Shown here: positions 18,249-26,913 of the stretch, piece after piece
How the letters are laid out: the number at the start of each line of letters is the position of its first letter
How positions within the stretch are numbered: the stretch's first letter is position 1
DNA from: CATZDY01 sp045599035
GTDB taxonomy: Bacteria; Bacillota; Desulfotomaculia; Desulfotomaculales; Desulfocucumaceae
Length of the DNA: 64,000 nucleotides
Direction: 5' to 3'
Assembly (NCBI GenBank): GCA_045599035.1
Contig: JAZRVI010000027.1
Location: 61,518-125,517 of the forward strand
Made by a program: the position numbers and the translations under genes
The notes under the pieces: generated by a model
Seen by the model: the letters and a program-made list of their open reading frames with translations, nothing else
The model's database searches: none
What the model was told of the DNA's origin: nothing

Positions 18249-18280
18249 GACAAGGGAGCCAATTTTGGCTCCCTTGTTTG
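18249..18280. terminator. Bidirectional terminator between rpoC and the M20 peptidase
   Basis: CAAGGGAGCCAA and TTGGCTCCCTTG form a perfect 12-bp stem with a 2-base centre, so the real loop is larger. A short T-rich stretch follows. It serves rpoC and may serve the convergent peptidase gene. Confidence 0.85.
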
Positions 18281-18283
18281 GTG

Positions 18284-19393
18284 TCAGGCCAATTCAACAA
18301 TTTTGGCTACCAGCTTGGCTGCCGCAATGAGATCGGATTCCGCAATCCATTCCTGGGTGGTATGAACTTCCCGCATTCCCACCGCAAGATTGGCCATTTC
18401 CAAGCCCAGCCCGTTTAAAATATTGGCATCACAGCCTCCATTGCTTTTGACCGGCTGGAATTTGATCTGCAAAGATTCCGCTGCTTGTCGAGCTAATTGG
18501 CAAACAGGACAATTCGGGTTTAAACTAAAACCGGAATTGGCGGATTTAAGATTAAGCTGTAATTCAGCTTGATTTTCTTCCACTGTATTTTGCAGGATAT
18601 CCAGCATTTCCTGAAGCTTTTGCTTAAATTTAAGCTGATCCAGGCTGCGTACTTCTCCTTCAATTAAAACTGAGTCTGGAATAATATTGGTGGCCTTGCC
18701 GCCGGAAATAATCCCTATATTGGCGGTGGTTTCCGAATCCAGACGACCCAATTTCAGGCGGGAAATGGCCTGAGCTGCTACAGCAATAGCATTAATTCCA
18801 TCCTCTGGATTTAAACCGGCATGAGCCGAGCGACCCTTGATTACGGCGGCGAATCTTTGATAAAAGGGAGCGGCAATAACTAATTCTCCAATGGGCTGGC
18901 CATGATCCAGGGTATAGCCCTGCCGGGCTTGCAGCTTATCCAATTCCAGGTGTCTGGCTCCCAGAAGCCCAATTTCCTCACAAACGGTGAAGGCCAACTC
19001 CAGGGTAACATGGGGTTGTTTTTTTTCGGTTAAGGAACGGGCAATTTCCAGCATAATGGCTACTCCGGCCTTATCATCCGAACCCAGGACAGTGCTGCCG
19101 TCTGATTTGATCCGTCCTGATTCCAGGCAGGGCTTAATATTTTGTCCCGGCTCTACGGTGTCCATATGAGCAGCCAAAAGCAAGGGCTGGCCGGGCTTGG
19201 TTCCGGGTAGACGAGCCAACAAATTGCCGCAGGAGGTGTTTAGAACTTGTCCGGCCTGATCCTCCCAAACCTCCAAACCCAGCTTTTGCAGCTCCTGTTT
19301 TAAAAATCCAGCTAATTTGGCTTCCTGACCGCTGACGCTGTCAATTTGCACTAATTGCAAAAAAGTTTCTTTCAGGCGTGCTTCGTTGAGCAT
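18284..19393 (-). CDS. M20 family metallopeptidase (PepT/YqjE-like)
   Basis: Zinc-dependent exopeptidase of the M20 clan, 369 residues. AAHMDTVEPG carries the first zinc His and Asp, LGSDDKAGVA the bridging Asp, and CEEIGLLGA the catalytic Glu pair. The dimerisation insert is GRSAHAGLNPEDG, and the late metal ligand is in REVHTTQEW. Length and motifs fit the YqjE/tripeptidase-T-like group, so small peptides are the likely substrate. ATG 19393 has GGAGGG upstream. It lies downstream of the ferredoxin oxidoreductase operon but is separated from it by a terminator. Confidence 0.88.
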   Translation of the reverse strand: MLNEARLKETFLQLVQIDSVSGQEAKLAGFLKQELQKLGLEVWEDQAGQVLNTSCGNLLARLPGTKPGQPLLLAAHMDTVEPGQNIKPCLESGRIKSDGSTVLGSDDKAGVAIMLEIARSLTEKKQPHVTLELAFTVCEEIGLLGARHLELDKLQARQGYTLDHGQPIGELVIAAPFYQRFAAVIKGRSAHAGLNPEDGINAIAVAAQAISRLKLGRLDSETTANIGIISGGKATNIIPDSVLIEGEVRSLDQLKFKQKLQEMLDILQNTVEENQAELQLNLKSANSGFSLNPNCPVCQLARQAAESLQIKFQPVKSNGGCDANILNGLGLEMANLAVGMREVHTTQEWIAESDLIAAAKLVAKIVELA

Positions 19394-19415
19394 ATTATCC
19401 CTCCAGAGCTTGAAA

Positions 19416-19447
19416 GTAAAAACCCGTCTGCTTTTTTCAAGCAGACG
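19416..19447 (-). terminator. Terminator of the 2-oxoacid oxidoreductase operon
   Basis: On the minus strand CGTCTGCTT and AAGCAGACG form a stem followed by GGGTTTTTAC. It lies just after the gamma-subunit stop. Confidence 0.85.
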
Positions 19448-19459
19448 AGTTTTATTCTT

Positions 19460-20008
19460 TTATTTTTTGACCAATTCTACACCCAATTCCAAAGCCTGCC
19501 GATTCATGGGAATCATTTTATGCCGATGTGGGGGCAGAACCTTCCGCAGGGATTCTTCGATACTGTCCACAGTAACTACTTTAGTCAGTTCGATTAAAGC
19601 TCCCAAAATAATATTATTGGCAACCTTGGCATTGCCCAGCTTTTCGGCCAGGGTATTGGCCGGAATATAATAGGCTTGAACATCTTTTCTTTGAACCTTG
19701 AGATCAATTAAGTCGCTGTTAATAAAAATGGTTCCGCCCGGAGCTACGGTCGGTTCAAATTTTTCCAAAGAAGGACGGTTCATAGCAATTAAAACGGTTG
19801 GTTCGGTGACCACCGGCGAGCTGATTGGGGCATCGGAGATGGAAATTCCGCAGTTAGCGGTTCCGCCCCGCATTTCCGGACCATAGGAAGGAATCCAGGC
19901 TACCTGTTTATCTTCGATCATGGCGGCATAAGCCAAAAGCTGTCCGGTGGATAAAACTCCCTGCCCGCCAAAGCCGGCAATTAATACTCCTTCAAACAAT
20001 TTTTCCAC
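19460..20008 (-). CDS. 2-oxoacid:ferredoxin oxidoreductase, gamma subunit
   Basis: 182 residues with the gamma-domain signature GFGGQGVLSTGQLLA, then PSYGPEMRGGTANCGISIS and PSLEKFEPTVAPGG. The subunit completes the heterotetrameric enzyme that oxidatively decarboxylates 2-oxoacids with coenzyme A and reduces ferredoxin. It is the last gene of a tight operon, starting 5 bp after the beta subunit. The substrate (2-oxoglutarate or a branched-chain 2-oxoacid) cannot be told from sequence. Confidence 0.92.
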   Translation of the reverse strand: MEKLFEGVLIAGFGGQGVLSTGQLLAYAAMIEDKQVAWIPSYGPEMRGGTANCGISISDAPISSPVVTEPTVLIAMNRPSLEKFEPTVAPGGTIFINSDLIDLKVQRKDVQAYYIPANTLAEKLGNAKVANNIILGALIELTKVVTVDSIEESLRKVLPPHRHKMIPMNRQALELGVELVKK

Positions 20009-20013
20009 CTCGT

Positions 20014-20745
20014 TTATTTTTTAAATTCTCCCAAAGGATAGTAAGGAAGCATATTTTCTTTTAACCAGTCCAAAGCCTTGAGGGGCGGCAGACCCCAGTT
20101 GGTGGGGCAGGCCGACAGCACTTCAACAAAGCTGAAGCCTTGATTGGCTGCCTGTACTTCAAAGGCAGCTCGAATAGCTTTTTTGGCTTTCATTACATTG
20201 GCCGGATCATGGACGGAAACCCGGGCTACATAGGCGGCACCGTCCAAAGTAGCCAGCATTTCACTCATGCGGACGGGATAACCGTTGAGATCTTTGTCGC
20301 GGCCTTTGGGGGTGGTAGTGGTAACCTGACCCAGCAAAGTGGTCGGAGCCATTTGTCCTCCGGTCATGGCATAAATAGCATTATTAATGAAAATAACCGT
20401 AATCTTTTCTCCTCTGGCCGCAGCGTGAACAATTTCAGCCGTTCCAATGGCGGCCAAATCGCCGTCGCCCTGGTAGGAAAAAACGATTCGATCCGGCAAA
20501 ACTCTTTTAATCCCGGTGGCTACAGCCGGAGCCCGGCCGTGTGAAGCTTGAAAAGCATCGGTATCAAAATAATCACAGGCAAATACTGAACAGCCGACCG
20601 GAGAAATGGCAATGGTTTTTTCAAAAATGCCCATTTCATCAATAACTTCGGCTACCAGCCGATGCACAATGCCATGGGTACAGCCCGGACAATAGTGCAT
20701 GGGCATATCCTTGAGGGATTGGGGATGAGTAAAAACCTTAGTCAT
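20014..20745 (-). CDS. 2-oxoacid:ferredoxin oxidoreductase, beta (TPP-binding) subunit
   Basis: 243 residues. HYCPGCTHGIVHRL opens the domain, and the thiamine diphosphate/Mg motif is YQGDGDLAAIGTAEIVHAA with FINN downstream. Cys residues in ACDYF and SACPTNW fit this family. The stop of the alpha subunit overlaps the start here by one base, so the two are coupled. The absence of a long iron-sulfur C-terminal extension fits the four-subunit KOR/VOR type, in which ferredoxin is a separate small subunit, encoded here at 21809. Confidence 0.93.
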   Translation of the reverse strand: MTKVFTHPQSLKDMPMHYCPGCTHGIVHRLVAEVIDEMGIFEKTIAISPVGCSVFACDYFDTDAFQASHGRAPAVATGIKRVLPDRIVFSYQGDGDLAAIGTAEIVHAAARGEKITVIFINNAIYAMTGGQMAPTTLLGQVTTTTPKGRDKDLNGYPVRMSEMLATLDGAAYVARVSVHDPANVMKAKKAIRAAFEVQAANQGFSFVEVLSACPTNWGLPPLKALDWLKENMLPYYPLGEFKK

Positions 20746-21803
20746 TATTTTTCACCTCCCAAAACATTGGCTACAGCCTGATAAATATCTTTGGCCACCG
20801 GCATCATGCCTCCGGTGCGGCCGTAAAAATGGGTTTTGGCTCGTCCGGCCAGATATAGCTGAACATCTTCAACCATTTGTCCCATATTCATTTCTACTAC
20901 AAAATAATTGGCTGCTTTGACTTCCGCAAAAGCTTTTTCCGGGAAAGGCCACAGGGTAATGGGGCGAATTAAGCCGACCTTCTGTCCTTTGGCTCGGAAG
21001 CTGTCCACAACCGCTTTGCAAATTCGAGCGGCGGTTCCAAAAGCCACCATGACCAGTTCGGCATCTTCCAGATAATACTCTTCCCAGCGTTGTTCGGCTG
21101 CTTTCATGGCAGCAAATTTTTTTGTCAGCTTAATATTGTGATTTTCACAATCTTCCGGAACAATCTGCAAAGAGGTAATCAGGCGTTTGGGTTGTCCGGC
21201 TTTGCGGCCGGTTGCTGCCCAGGCTTTTTCCGGCAGCTCTACTTTTTCATATTCTTCCGCCAATTCCACGGGTTCCATCATTTGACCTAAAACTCCATCG
21301 CCTACCAGCATAACCGGGCTGCGATATTGATCGGCCAGGTCAAAGGCATCCTTCATCAGATCAATAATTTCCTGGACAGAGGCTGGAGCCAGAACCAGCA
21401 AACGATAGTCCCCATGTCCGCCGCCCTTAACAGCCTGAAAATAGTCGGATTGAGAAGGGGCAATGTTGCCCAGACCAGGCCCACCCCGCATCATGTTAAC
21501 AATAACACAGGGCAATTCAGCTCCGGCCAAATAAGAAATCCCTTCCTGCATCAGGCTGATGCCTGGTCCGGAAGAAGAAGTCATAACTCTGGCTCCGGCT
21601 CCAGCAGCTCCAAAAACCATATTAATGGAAGCAACTTCGCTTTCTGCCTGCAAATAAACTCCGCCGACTTCCGGCATTTTTTTGGCCAGGTAGTGGGGCA
21701 ATTCACTTTGAGGGGTAATTGGATAACCGAAAAAATAACGGCAGCCAGCTCTGACCGCCCCTTCACCAATGGCTTCATTTCCTTTCATTAAAACCCGGGT
21801 CAT
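20745..21803 (-). CDS. vorB: 2-oxoacid:ferredoxin oxidoreductase, alpha subunit (VorB/KorA-like)
   Basis: 352 residues with the pyrimidine-binding domain (GNEAIGEGAVRAGCRYFFGYPITPQ, split here as GNEAIGEGAVRAG and FFGYPITPQSE) and SSSGPGISLMQEG. A central region reads VNMMRGGPGLGNI, and the C-terminal domain has RPITLWPFPE and VVEMNMGQMVEDV. These are shared by 2-oxoisovalerate and 2-oxoglutarate ferredoxin oxidoreductases. Many Firmicute versions with this gene order are named VorB, hence the symbol, but substrate is not proven. AAGGAGG precedes ATG 21803. Confidence 0.9.
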   Translation of the reverse strand: MTRVLMKGNEAIGEGAVRAGCRYFFGYPITPQSELPHYLAKKMPEVGGVYLQAESEVASINMVFGAAGAGARVMTSSSGPGISLMQEGISYLAGAELPCVIVNMMRGGPGLGNIAPSQSDYFQAVKGGGHGDYRLLVLAPASVQEIIDLMKDAFDLADQYRSPVMLVGDGVLGQMMEPVELAEEYEKVELPEKAWAATGRKAGQPKRLITSLQIVPEDCENHNIKLTKKFAAMKAAEQRWEEYYLEDAELVMVAFGTAARICKAVVDSFRAKGQKVGLIRPITLWPFPEKAFAEVKAANYFVVEMNMGQMVEDVQLYLAGRAKTHFYGRTGGMMPVAKDIYQAVANVLGGEK

Positions 21804-21808
21804 AATTT

Positions 21809-22024
21809 TTAAGCCTCCTTTTCCACCTCAATAACCAGGTCTGGACACATTTTGGCACAAGTTGCACAACCAATACATTCTTTCATTTTATCCGGCTCCA
21901 CCGTTGCCGGGTGAAAACCTTTGCTGTTAATTCGATCCGCCATGGTAATAATTTGCTTGGGACAAAAATTTTTGCAGAGCTCGCATCCTTTGCAGCGATC
22001 TTCCCGAAAGCTTACCTTCGCCAA
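21809..22024 (-). CDS. Ferredoxin-type delta subunit with two 4Fe-4S clusters
   Basis: 71 residues. CKGCELCKNFCP and CIGCATCAKMCP are two complete 4Fe-4S binding motifs, so this carries electrons from the oxidoreductase to free ferredoxin. The frame stays open far upstream, but the true start is TTG 22024: AAGGAGGG lies 8 bp before it and the protein then has the family length. It is 5 bp upstream of the alpha subunit, so the order is delta-alpha-beta-gamma. Confidence 0.92.
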   Translation of the reverse strand: MAKVSFREDRCKGCELCKNFCPKQIITMADRINSKGFHPATVEPDKMKECIGCATCAKMCPDLVIEVEKEA

Positions 22025-22061
22025 TCTATCATCCCTCCTTAACAGGATAGTTGTATTTGAA

Positions 22062-22724
22062 TTAAAAGGGTGGACGCATATAAAATTTAAGAGGTAAATA
22101 AGGAATTTCTGGTAATCCAGCCGCCAAATTTTCGGCTGCACCGGTAAAAACCAAAGGCAGATTAAGTTTGTCTGCTGCTTCCAAGATGATTTTTCGGCCT
22201 TGGGCAATAATAGCTAAATCGGTGTCTTGGCCTAAATTGGTGTTATTAATCAAGCCGGTGAACTTCAGGCCGCAGGCCGCCTGGATTTCCTGAAACATTT
22301 TGATAATGCTGGGACAATCTTGGGTAAAAGGCCGACAGGTGTTCAGGACAAAAAACAAATCATAACTGCCTTCCGGCAAAAAAGGGACAAAGCGTCCCAA
22401 AACTTTGGCTCCTACATCGTCTCCGCCGACATCAAAAACCGCTGGTTTGCCGGGATTGTCAAAAATACTCCGAATGCGGGGAGAAAGAGCCGGCAAATCA
22501 GCGTTGGCCAACAGACCTTCGGAACTAATCAGGGTCAAGCCCTGCTTTTCCAATTCGCTTTTGACCAAACGGCTTCTAAAATAAGGATTAATCACATCCA
22601 CATCAGCCAAAACGGACAAAGGCTGGGTGGATAGGGCATAATTAATGGCCAATTCGGTTTTGCCGCTGCCCAGACAACCGGCCATAATAACAATTCTTTT
22701 GGAGCTTTGAAAGATTTTTTTCAC
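22062..22724 (-). CDS. P-loop ATPase of the MinD/CobB type
   Basis: 220 residues. VIMAGCLGSGKTELAINYA is a clear Walker A loop, VLADVDVINPYFRSR resembles the switch I region of MinD/ParA/CobQ proteins, and PAVFDVGGDDVG is the Walker B/switch II stretch. It starts at GTG 22724, only 4 bp after the upstream gene's stop, and lies 37 bp before the ferredoxin gene. Placement suggests a role in assembly or regulation of the oxidoreductase, but that is inference; the biochemical function is unknown. Confidence 0.75.
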   Translation of the reverse strand: MKKIFQSSKRIVIMAGCLGSGKTELAINYALSTQPLSVLADVDVINPYFRSRLVKSELEKQGLTLISSEGLLANADLPALSPRIRSIFDNPGKPAVFDVGGDDVGAKVLGRFVPFLPEGSYDLFFVLNTCRPFTQDCPSIIKMFQEIQAACGLKFTGLINNTNLGQDTDLAIIAQGRKIILEAADKLNLPLVFTGAAENLAAGLPEIPYLPLKFYMRPPF

Positions 22725-22728
22725 TTAT

Positions 22729-23637
22729 TTATTCTCCCGCTCTTTGGGTTTTGGCTGCTTTTTTGATCCGATCCTTGCGTCCCAGCTTATCCAAAAAGTC
22801 CAAAGGCGGAATTTTGGCAATAATCTCGGACAAAGAAACTTGTTCTGCCATCAGATGCAAAAGCAGCAAGTAGATCAAATAGACAATTTGCACCTGCAAA
22901 TTGCAGGTCCAAACGATGATTAAACCCAAGACCAATCCCAGGGCGTTGGAACCGGCATCGCCCATCATGGTTTTGGCTCGCACATCAAAGGGGAAATAAG
23001 CCAAAACTATTCCGGCCAAACCGGTCAAAAAAGCGGTTTCATAGGAAACCACCGTTAAGCTGGTAGCTCCCAAAATCAGGGTTACAAGCAAAGTTAAATA
23101 AAAATATTTGCAGGCTCGTCCCGGACGCAGATCAAACAGGTTGAAGGAATTGGCCGACAGAGCCAAAATTAAAACTGATAAAATCAGCAGCAGCCAGTTG
23201 CTGTCGGCTTCTGAAAGACTGTTTTCCACAAGAGTTAAGCAAAAAGCCAGAATTAAACCAAAAACCGCCTTGATACTGCCGGTGGTGATCCGTCCTTGCA
23301 AAAGCAGGCTTAAATGGCCTTTTAAGCCTCGGGTGTCCCGGTTGCCCCAGACATCATCCATCAGTCCCAGGAAAGTAAAACCCAGCAAACCCAGCAGCAA
23401 AATTGAAATTCGGAGGTTTAACTCCGAGGGCATCAATAAAAGGCCGATCAATCCCATGGGCAGCAAGGCCAGGCTGAAAATTACTCCGGTTCCGTTTGGA
23501 ATGGGATTGCCCTGAAAGTTGGCGGTCAAAGTTCCACCCTGACTGACCAGGCGAATGACTTTTTTTATCATAAAACGGCATAGAATAAAACCCAGAATAA
23601 AAAAGGCAATCAGCCAAATGAGTACCAGATAGTTCAT
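22729..23637 (-). CDS. MraY-like membrane glycosyl/phospho-transferase (GT4 family)
   Basis: 302 residues with about nine to ten membrane helices. Signature motifs of the polyprenyl-phosphate sugar-phosphate transferases are present: GLMDDVWGNRDTRGLKGH (two Asp), SANSFNLFDLRPGR and MMGDAGSNALG. MraY itself is longer and normally lies between murF and murD, so this is a paralogue; its substrate is unknown. GTGAGGAG precedes ATG 23637. A TATAAA -10 lies at about 23668 on this strand. It heads the operon that runs into the ATPase and ferredoxin oxidoreductase genes, an unexpected pairing. Confidence 0.8.
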   Translation of the reverse strand: MNYLVLIWLIAFFILGFILCRFMIKKVIRLVSQGGTLTANFQGNPIPNGTGVIFSLALLPMGLIGLLLMPSELNLRISILLLGLLGFTFLGLMDDVWGNRDTRGLKGHLSLLLQGRITTGSIKAVFGLILAFCLTLVENSLSEADSNWLLLILSVLILALSANSFNLFDLRPGRACKYFYLTLLVTLILGATSLTVVSYETAFLTGLAGIVLAYFPFDVRAKTMMGDAGSNALGLVLGLIIVWTCNLQVQIVYLIYLLLLHLMAEQVSLSEIIAKIPPLDFLDKLGRKDRIKKAAKTQRAGE

Positions 23638-23755
23638 CTCCTCACCTCATAAACAAGTTTACCTATATTTTATACCATCTTAACTGGAAAAAAAAGAGGA
23701 ATCTTAAAGACAAACTGGACTTTTTTCCGTTGAACCTGGGATTTGGAGCGAATTT

Positions 23756-25084
23756 TTAATTTTGATCTGGAAGTTGTCCCAGCTTTTGCAATTTTTCTTT
23801 AATTAATTTTTCTTTGCCGTTTTCGGAGGGCTGATAAAAAGTCCGACCCTGCATATTATCCGGCAGATATTGCTGCCGAACAAAATGTCCGGGAAAATTG
23901 TGCGGGTATTGGTAAGCAGCAGAAGGGGGTTGAGCGGTCAGGCGGGACAGCTTTTGCGAGCTGGAATCCTGCAAATGAGGAGGCGGAGCCAGAATTGCTT
24001 CTTCCCGGACTGCTTTCAGGGCAGCATCAATTCCCTGTTCCACCGAATTGCTTTTGGGGGCAACGGCTACAGATAAAGCGGCTTCGGCCACAATAATTCT
24101 AGCTTCCGGCCAGCCGACCATTTCTACCGCCTGAGCTGCCGCCGCAGCTACAGTCAAAACCAGTGGGTCGGCCAAACCCACATCTTCGGCTGCGTGAATC
24201 AGGATTCGGCGGCAAATTACCCGGGGATCTTCTCCTGCCTGAATTAAGCGAGCCAGCCAATATAAAGTTGCTTGGGGATCACTGCCCCGCATACTTTTGA
24301 TAAAGGCGGACATAACATCATAATGTTCGCTGGCACGGGCAAAGGGAATATTGCGGTTTTGGCAGATTTCTCGAACCTGCTGGAGGGAAGGCTGGCGGAT
24401 TCCATTGACATCAGGCAAGGTGGTTAGAACCAAAGCTTCCAGATTATTTAAAGCGGAACGGGCATCTCCATTGGCAGCTTCAGCCAGATATTGCAAAATT
24501 CCCGGTTCGATTTGGGTTTGATAGCTGCCCAGACCTCTGGTTTGATCCTGCAAGGCTCTTTGCAAAATCCGAACCAAGGCTGGGGGGCTTAGAGCCTGCA
24601 ATTGATAGATCCGGGAGCGGCTTAACAGGGGACGATTAACCGCAAAAAGAGGGTTCTCGGTGGTGGAGCCAATTAAAACCAGCAAGCCGTTTTCTACAAA
24701 AGGCAGCAGAGCATCCTGTTGGTTTTTGTTAAAACGGTGGATTTCGTCAATAAAAAGCAGGGTTTTTTCCTGATACAGATTTTGGCTTTGTCGAGCTTCT
24801 TCCACCACTTGCCGCAGGTCAGCTACTCCGGCCATAACTGCATTCAGGCGGACAAAGTGGCTTTGGGTCTGGTGAGAAATGATCTCAGCCAAAGTGGTTT
24901 TGCCGCTGCCGGGGGGGCCATAAAGAATAATGGAGCCAAGTAAATCGCTTTCAATGGCCTTCCGCAGAGCTTTGCCCTTGCCTACCAGTTCGCTTTGCTC
25001 CTCAAATTCAGCCAGGGTTTGGGGACGCATCCTTTCAGCCAAAGGAGCATGAGGGTTTTGCCCGGATTCAAATAAACTTTGCAT
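23756..25084 (-). CDS. rarA: RarA/MgsA, replication-associated AAA+ ATPase
   Basis: 442 residues. The AAA+ core has GPPGSGKTTLAEII (Walker A), LLFIDEIHRFNKNQQDALL (Walker B) and GSTTENPLFAVN (sensor 1). The C-terminal part, MRGSDPQATLYWLARLI and EDVGLADP, is specific to the RarA/WRNIP1 family. It acts at stalled replication forks. A TATAAT on the minus strand at about 25114-25119 is a likely -10. The gene is divergent from the ECF sigma factor. Confidence 0.95.
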   Translation of the reverse strand: MQSLFESGQNPHAPLAERMRPQTLAEFEEQSELVGKGKALRKAIESDLLGSIILYGPPGSGKTTLAEIISHQTQSHFVRLNAVMAGVADLRQVVEEARQSQNLYQEKTLLFIDEIHRFNKNQQDALLPFVENGLLVLIGSTTENPLFAVNRPLLSRSRIYQLQALSPPALVRILQRALQDQTRGLGSYQTQIEPGILQYLAEAANGDARSALNNLEALVLTTLPDVNGIRQPSLQQVREICQNRNIPFARASEHYDVMSAFIKSMRGSDPQATLYWLARLIQAGEDPRVICRRILIHAAEDVGLADPLVLTVAAAAAQAVEMVGWPEARIIVAEAALSVAVAPKSNSVEQGIDAALKAVREEAILAPPPHLQDSSSQKLSRLTAQPPSAAYQYPHNFPGHFVRQQYLPDNMQGRTFYQPSENGKEKLIKEKLQKLGQLPDQN

Positions 25085-25126
25085 GGTAAGTTAAAGCTCC
25101 TTTTTCGATATATTATAACATAAATT

Positions 25127-25217
25127 TAAAAAAAACGGGACTTTTTGCAACCAAAACCTTCTCTTTGCCCACTATATAAGTATAGGCCTATAAAAATCAG
25201 GAAATGAGGTAAAAATT
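25127..25217 (+). promoter_or_regulatory. rarA / ECF sigma divergent region
   Basis: About 130 bp between the two genes. TTGCCC at about 25166 and TATAAA at about 25190 (18-bp spacer) could serve the sigma gene, and a 12-bp perfect palindrome TATAGGCCTATA overlaps this -10. GAGGT at 25206-25210 is the ribosome site. The palindrome as an operator is only a guess. Confidence 0.35.
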
Positions 25218-25775
25218 CTGGAAGATGAAAAGATCCTAGATTTGTATTTTGCCCGCCAGGAAGAAGCGATTGTGCAAACCGCCCACAAATACGGTAAGCT
25301 GATTCGCACAATTGCTTATAATTTATTGGGTAATCAAGCCGACTGTGAGGAGTGCGAAAATGATACTTACCGGGTAGCCTGGAATAAAATTCCTCCTGCC
25401 CGTCCGGTTTATCTGTCTGTTTATCTGGGACGAATTGCCCGCAATTTGGCTTTTGATCAATATGCTTATAATACTGCTGCCAAACGCAATTCAGAACTGG
25501 AGGTTGCTTTGAGTGAGCTGGAAAAAGATTTGGCCGGGATTAGTTCTGTAGAAGATGAATATGAACAAAAGCGAATAGCCAATTTAATCAGTGATTTCTT
25601 AGGCCAAACCAGTCGCAGCAAACGCTTGATTTTTGTTCGTCATTATTGGTATGCGGACAGTTTGGCAGAAATTGCTCGCAGATATGGCTTTAGCTTGAGT
25701 AAGGTTAAGTCCAGTCTGATGCGAACCCGGAAGGAACTTAAAAAGTATTTGGAAAGTCATGGAGTTGAGTTATGA
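25218..25775 (+). CDS. ECF-type RNA polymerase sigma factor
   Basis: About 185 residues. Region 2 covers YGKLIRTIAYNLLGNQADCEECENDTY and region 4 the helix-turn-helix DSLAEIARRYGFSLSKVKSS (each split by a variable linker). The first usual start is TTG 25242, but homologous sequence (EDEKILDLY) continues upstream. GAGGT at 25206-25210 is correctly spaced for CTG 25218, or less well for ATT 25215. The stop overlaps the start of the next gene by 4 bp (ATGA), typical of a sigma and anti-sigma pair. Target genes are unknown. Confidence 0.85.
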   Translation: MEDEKILDLYFARQEEAIVQTAHKYGKLIRTIAYNLLGNQADCEECENDTYRVAWNKIPPARPVYLSVYLGRIARNLAFDQYAYNTAAKRNSELEVALSELEKDLAGISSVEDEYEQKRIANLISDFLGQTSRSKRLIFVRHYWYADSLAEIARRYGFSLSKVKSSLMRTRKELKKYLESHGVEL

Positions 25776-26512
25776 ATAAAAAAAATTTGTTTTACATTAT
25801 TGGAATGCTGGATGATCAATTAGTAGAGGAGGCTGAGAATAGCGTGAAGATCGTAAAAAGAAATAGGATCCGGAATATAACTTTAATTGCGGTTGCCGCT
25901 TTGTTGCTGTTTGGGGTGACTGCTTGGGCGGCAGAATATTTTAGGAGTGGAACCTATTCTCATTCTTCCACTATCCCTTCTTATAAGGAAGTGCCTTCGG
26001 CTGAAATTTTGCAAAAGGATTTGGGCATTGCTCCGCATCTGGTGGAGGATTTTTCCAATGGCTATAGTTTTCAGGCTGGCTATACGGTTTATAGTGAAGC
26101 TTATGACCAAACCGGTAAAGTAAATCAAAAATATCAGGAATTGCATTGTAAATACCTCAAAGGTCAGGATCGACTCAGCTTGTTTATTAATGGGGCTGAA
26201 GCTGGAGCCGATCAGGATAGTTGTTATTTGGCTTCTACTGTTTATCGGGGTGTGGATATTAAGTATTTTGCCTATGCCAACAAATTGGTTCCGGGGGATT
26301 ATCAACTGACCGAGCAGGATAGACTGGACGAGCAAGCGGGGAAATATGTTTTTTCCTATGGCAGTGAGGATATTTCTGTTTCTCAGGTGCAGGTTTTGAG
26401 CTGGACGGAGGATGGGCTTAATTATTCTTTCTGTGTCATGGATTCACCTTTAACCCAAGAGCAGCTTTATCACATGAGCCGGGAACTTATTGATTTACAG
26501 AAAAATAATTAA
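25772..26512 (+). CDS. Probable membrane anti-sigma factor
   Basis: 246 residues. A cytoplasmic segment of about 40 residues with the start of a DUF4179-like layout (YIIGMLDDQLVEEAE) precedes a single membrane helix (ITLIAVAALLLFGVTAWAA). An extracytoplasmic domain of about 190 residues with no recognised fold follows. Overlap with the ECF sigma gene and this topology make an anti-sigma role likely (inference). The outer domain would be the sensor. A terminator follows at once. Confidence 0.68.
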   Translation: MNKKNLFYIIGMLDDQLVEEAENSVKIVKRNRIRNITLIAVAALLLFGVTAWAAEYFRSGTYSHSSTIPSYKEVPSAEILQKDLGIAPHLVEDFSNGYSFQAGYTVYSEAYDQTGKVNQKYQELHCKYLKGQDRLSLFINGAEAGADQDSCYLASTVYRGVDIKYFAYANKLVPGDYQLTEQDRLDEQAGKYVFSYGSEDISVSQVQVLSWTEDGLNYSFCVMDSPLTQEQLYHMSRELIDLQKNN

Positions 26513-26518
26513 GATTGG

Positions 26519-26555
26519 TAAAGGTACGCTTTGGTCGTACCTTTTTTCTTTTTTT
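26519..26555 (+). terminator. Terminator of the ECF sigma operon
   Basis: AAGGTACG and CGTACCTT form the stem around CTTTGGT, followed by TTTTTTCTTTTTTT. A second inverted repeat (T7-GGTTCTCC-TCAA-GGAGAGCC-A7) directly follows. Confidence 0.9.
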
Positions 26556-26587
26556 GGTTCTCCTCAAAGGAGAGCCAAAAAAAGATT

Positions 26588-26625
26588 GAAAAATAAAGAA
26601 GCCGGAAGAACATACTTCCAGCTTC
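26588..26625 (-). terminator. Terminator of rpsO
   Basis: On the minus strand GAAGCTGGAAG and CTTCCGGCTTC pair (one G-U type mismatch), followed by TTTATTTTT. Confidence 0.88.
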
Positions 26626-26643
26626 TGAAAAGTCTGAATTGGA

Positions 26644-26913
26644 TTATTTACGCAGACCCAGCTTGGTAATAATGGCCCGATAGCGTTCAAAATCCCGATC
26701 CCGCAGATAATTCAGCAGACCCCGTCTTTTCCCAACCATTTTTAAAAGACCTCTTCTGGAATGGTGGTCTTTTTTGTGAATTTTCAAATGTTCGGTCAGA
26801 TAATTGATCCGTTTGGTTAAAATGGCAATTTGCACCTCGGGAGAACCGGTATCGTTCTCATGAGTTTTAAATTCATCAATGATAATTTGTTTATCTCCTG
26901 CCAAAAATGCCAT
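26644..26913 (-). CDS. rpsO: 30S ribosomal protein S15
   Basis: 89 residues, the normal size. The conserved core FKTHENDTGSPEVQIAILT, LTEHLKIHKKDHHSRRGL and GKRRGLLNYL is complete. S15 binds the central domain of 16S rRNA early in small-subunit assembly. The frame is open 40 codons upstream, but ATG 26913 has a perfect AGGAGGTG and matches the family start. The usual partner pnp is not adjacent here. Confidence 0.97.
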   Translation of the reverse strand: MAFLAGDKQIIIDEFKTHENDTGSPEVQIAILTKRINYLTEHLKIHKKDHHSRRGLLKMVGKRRGLLNYLRDRDFERYRAIITKLGLRK

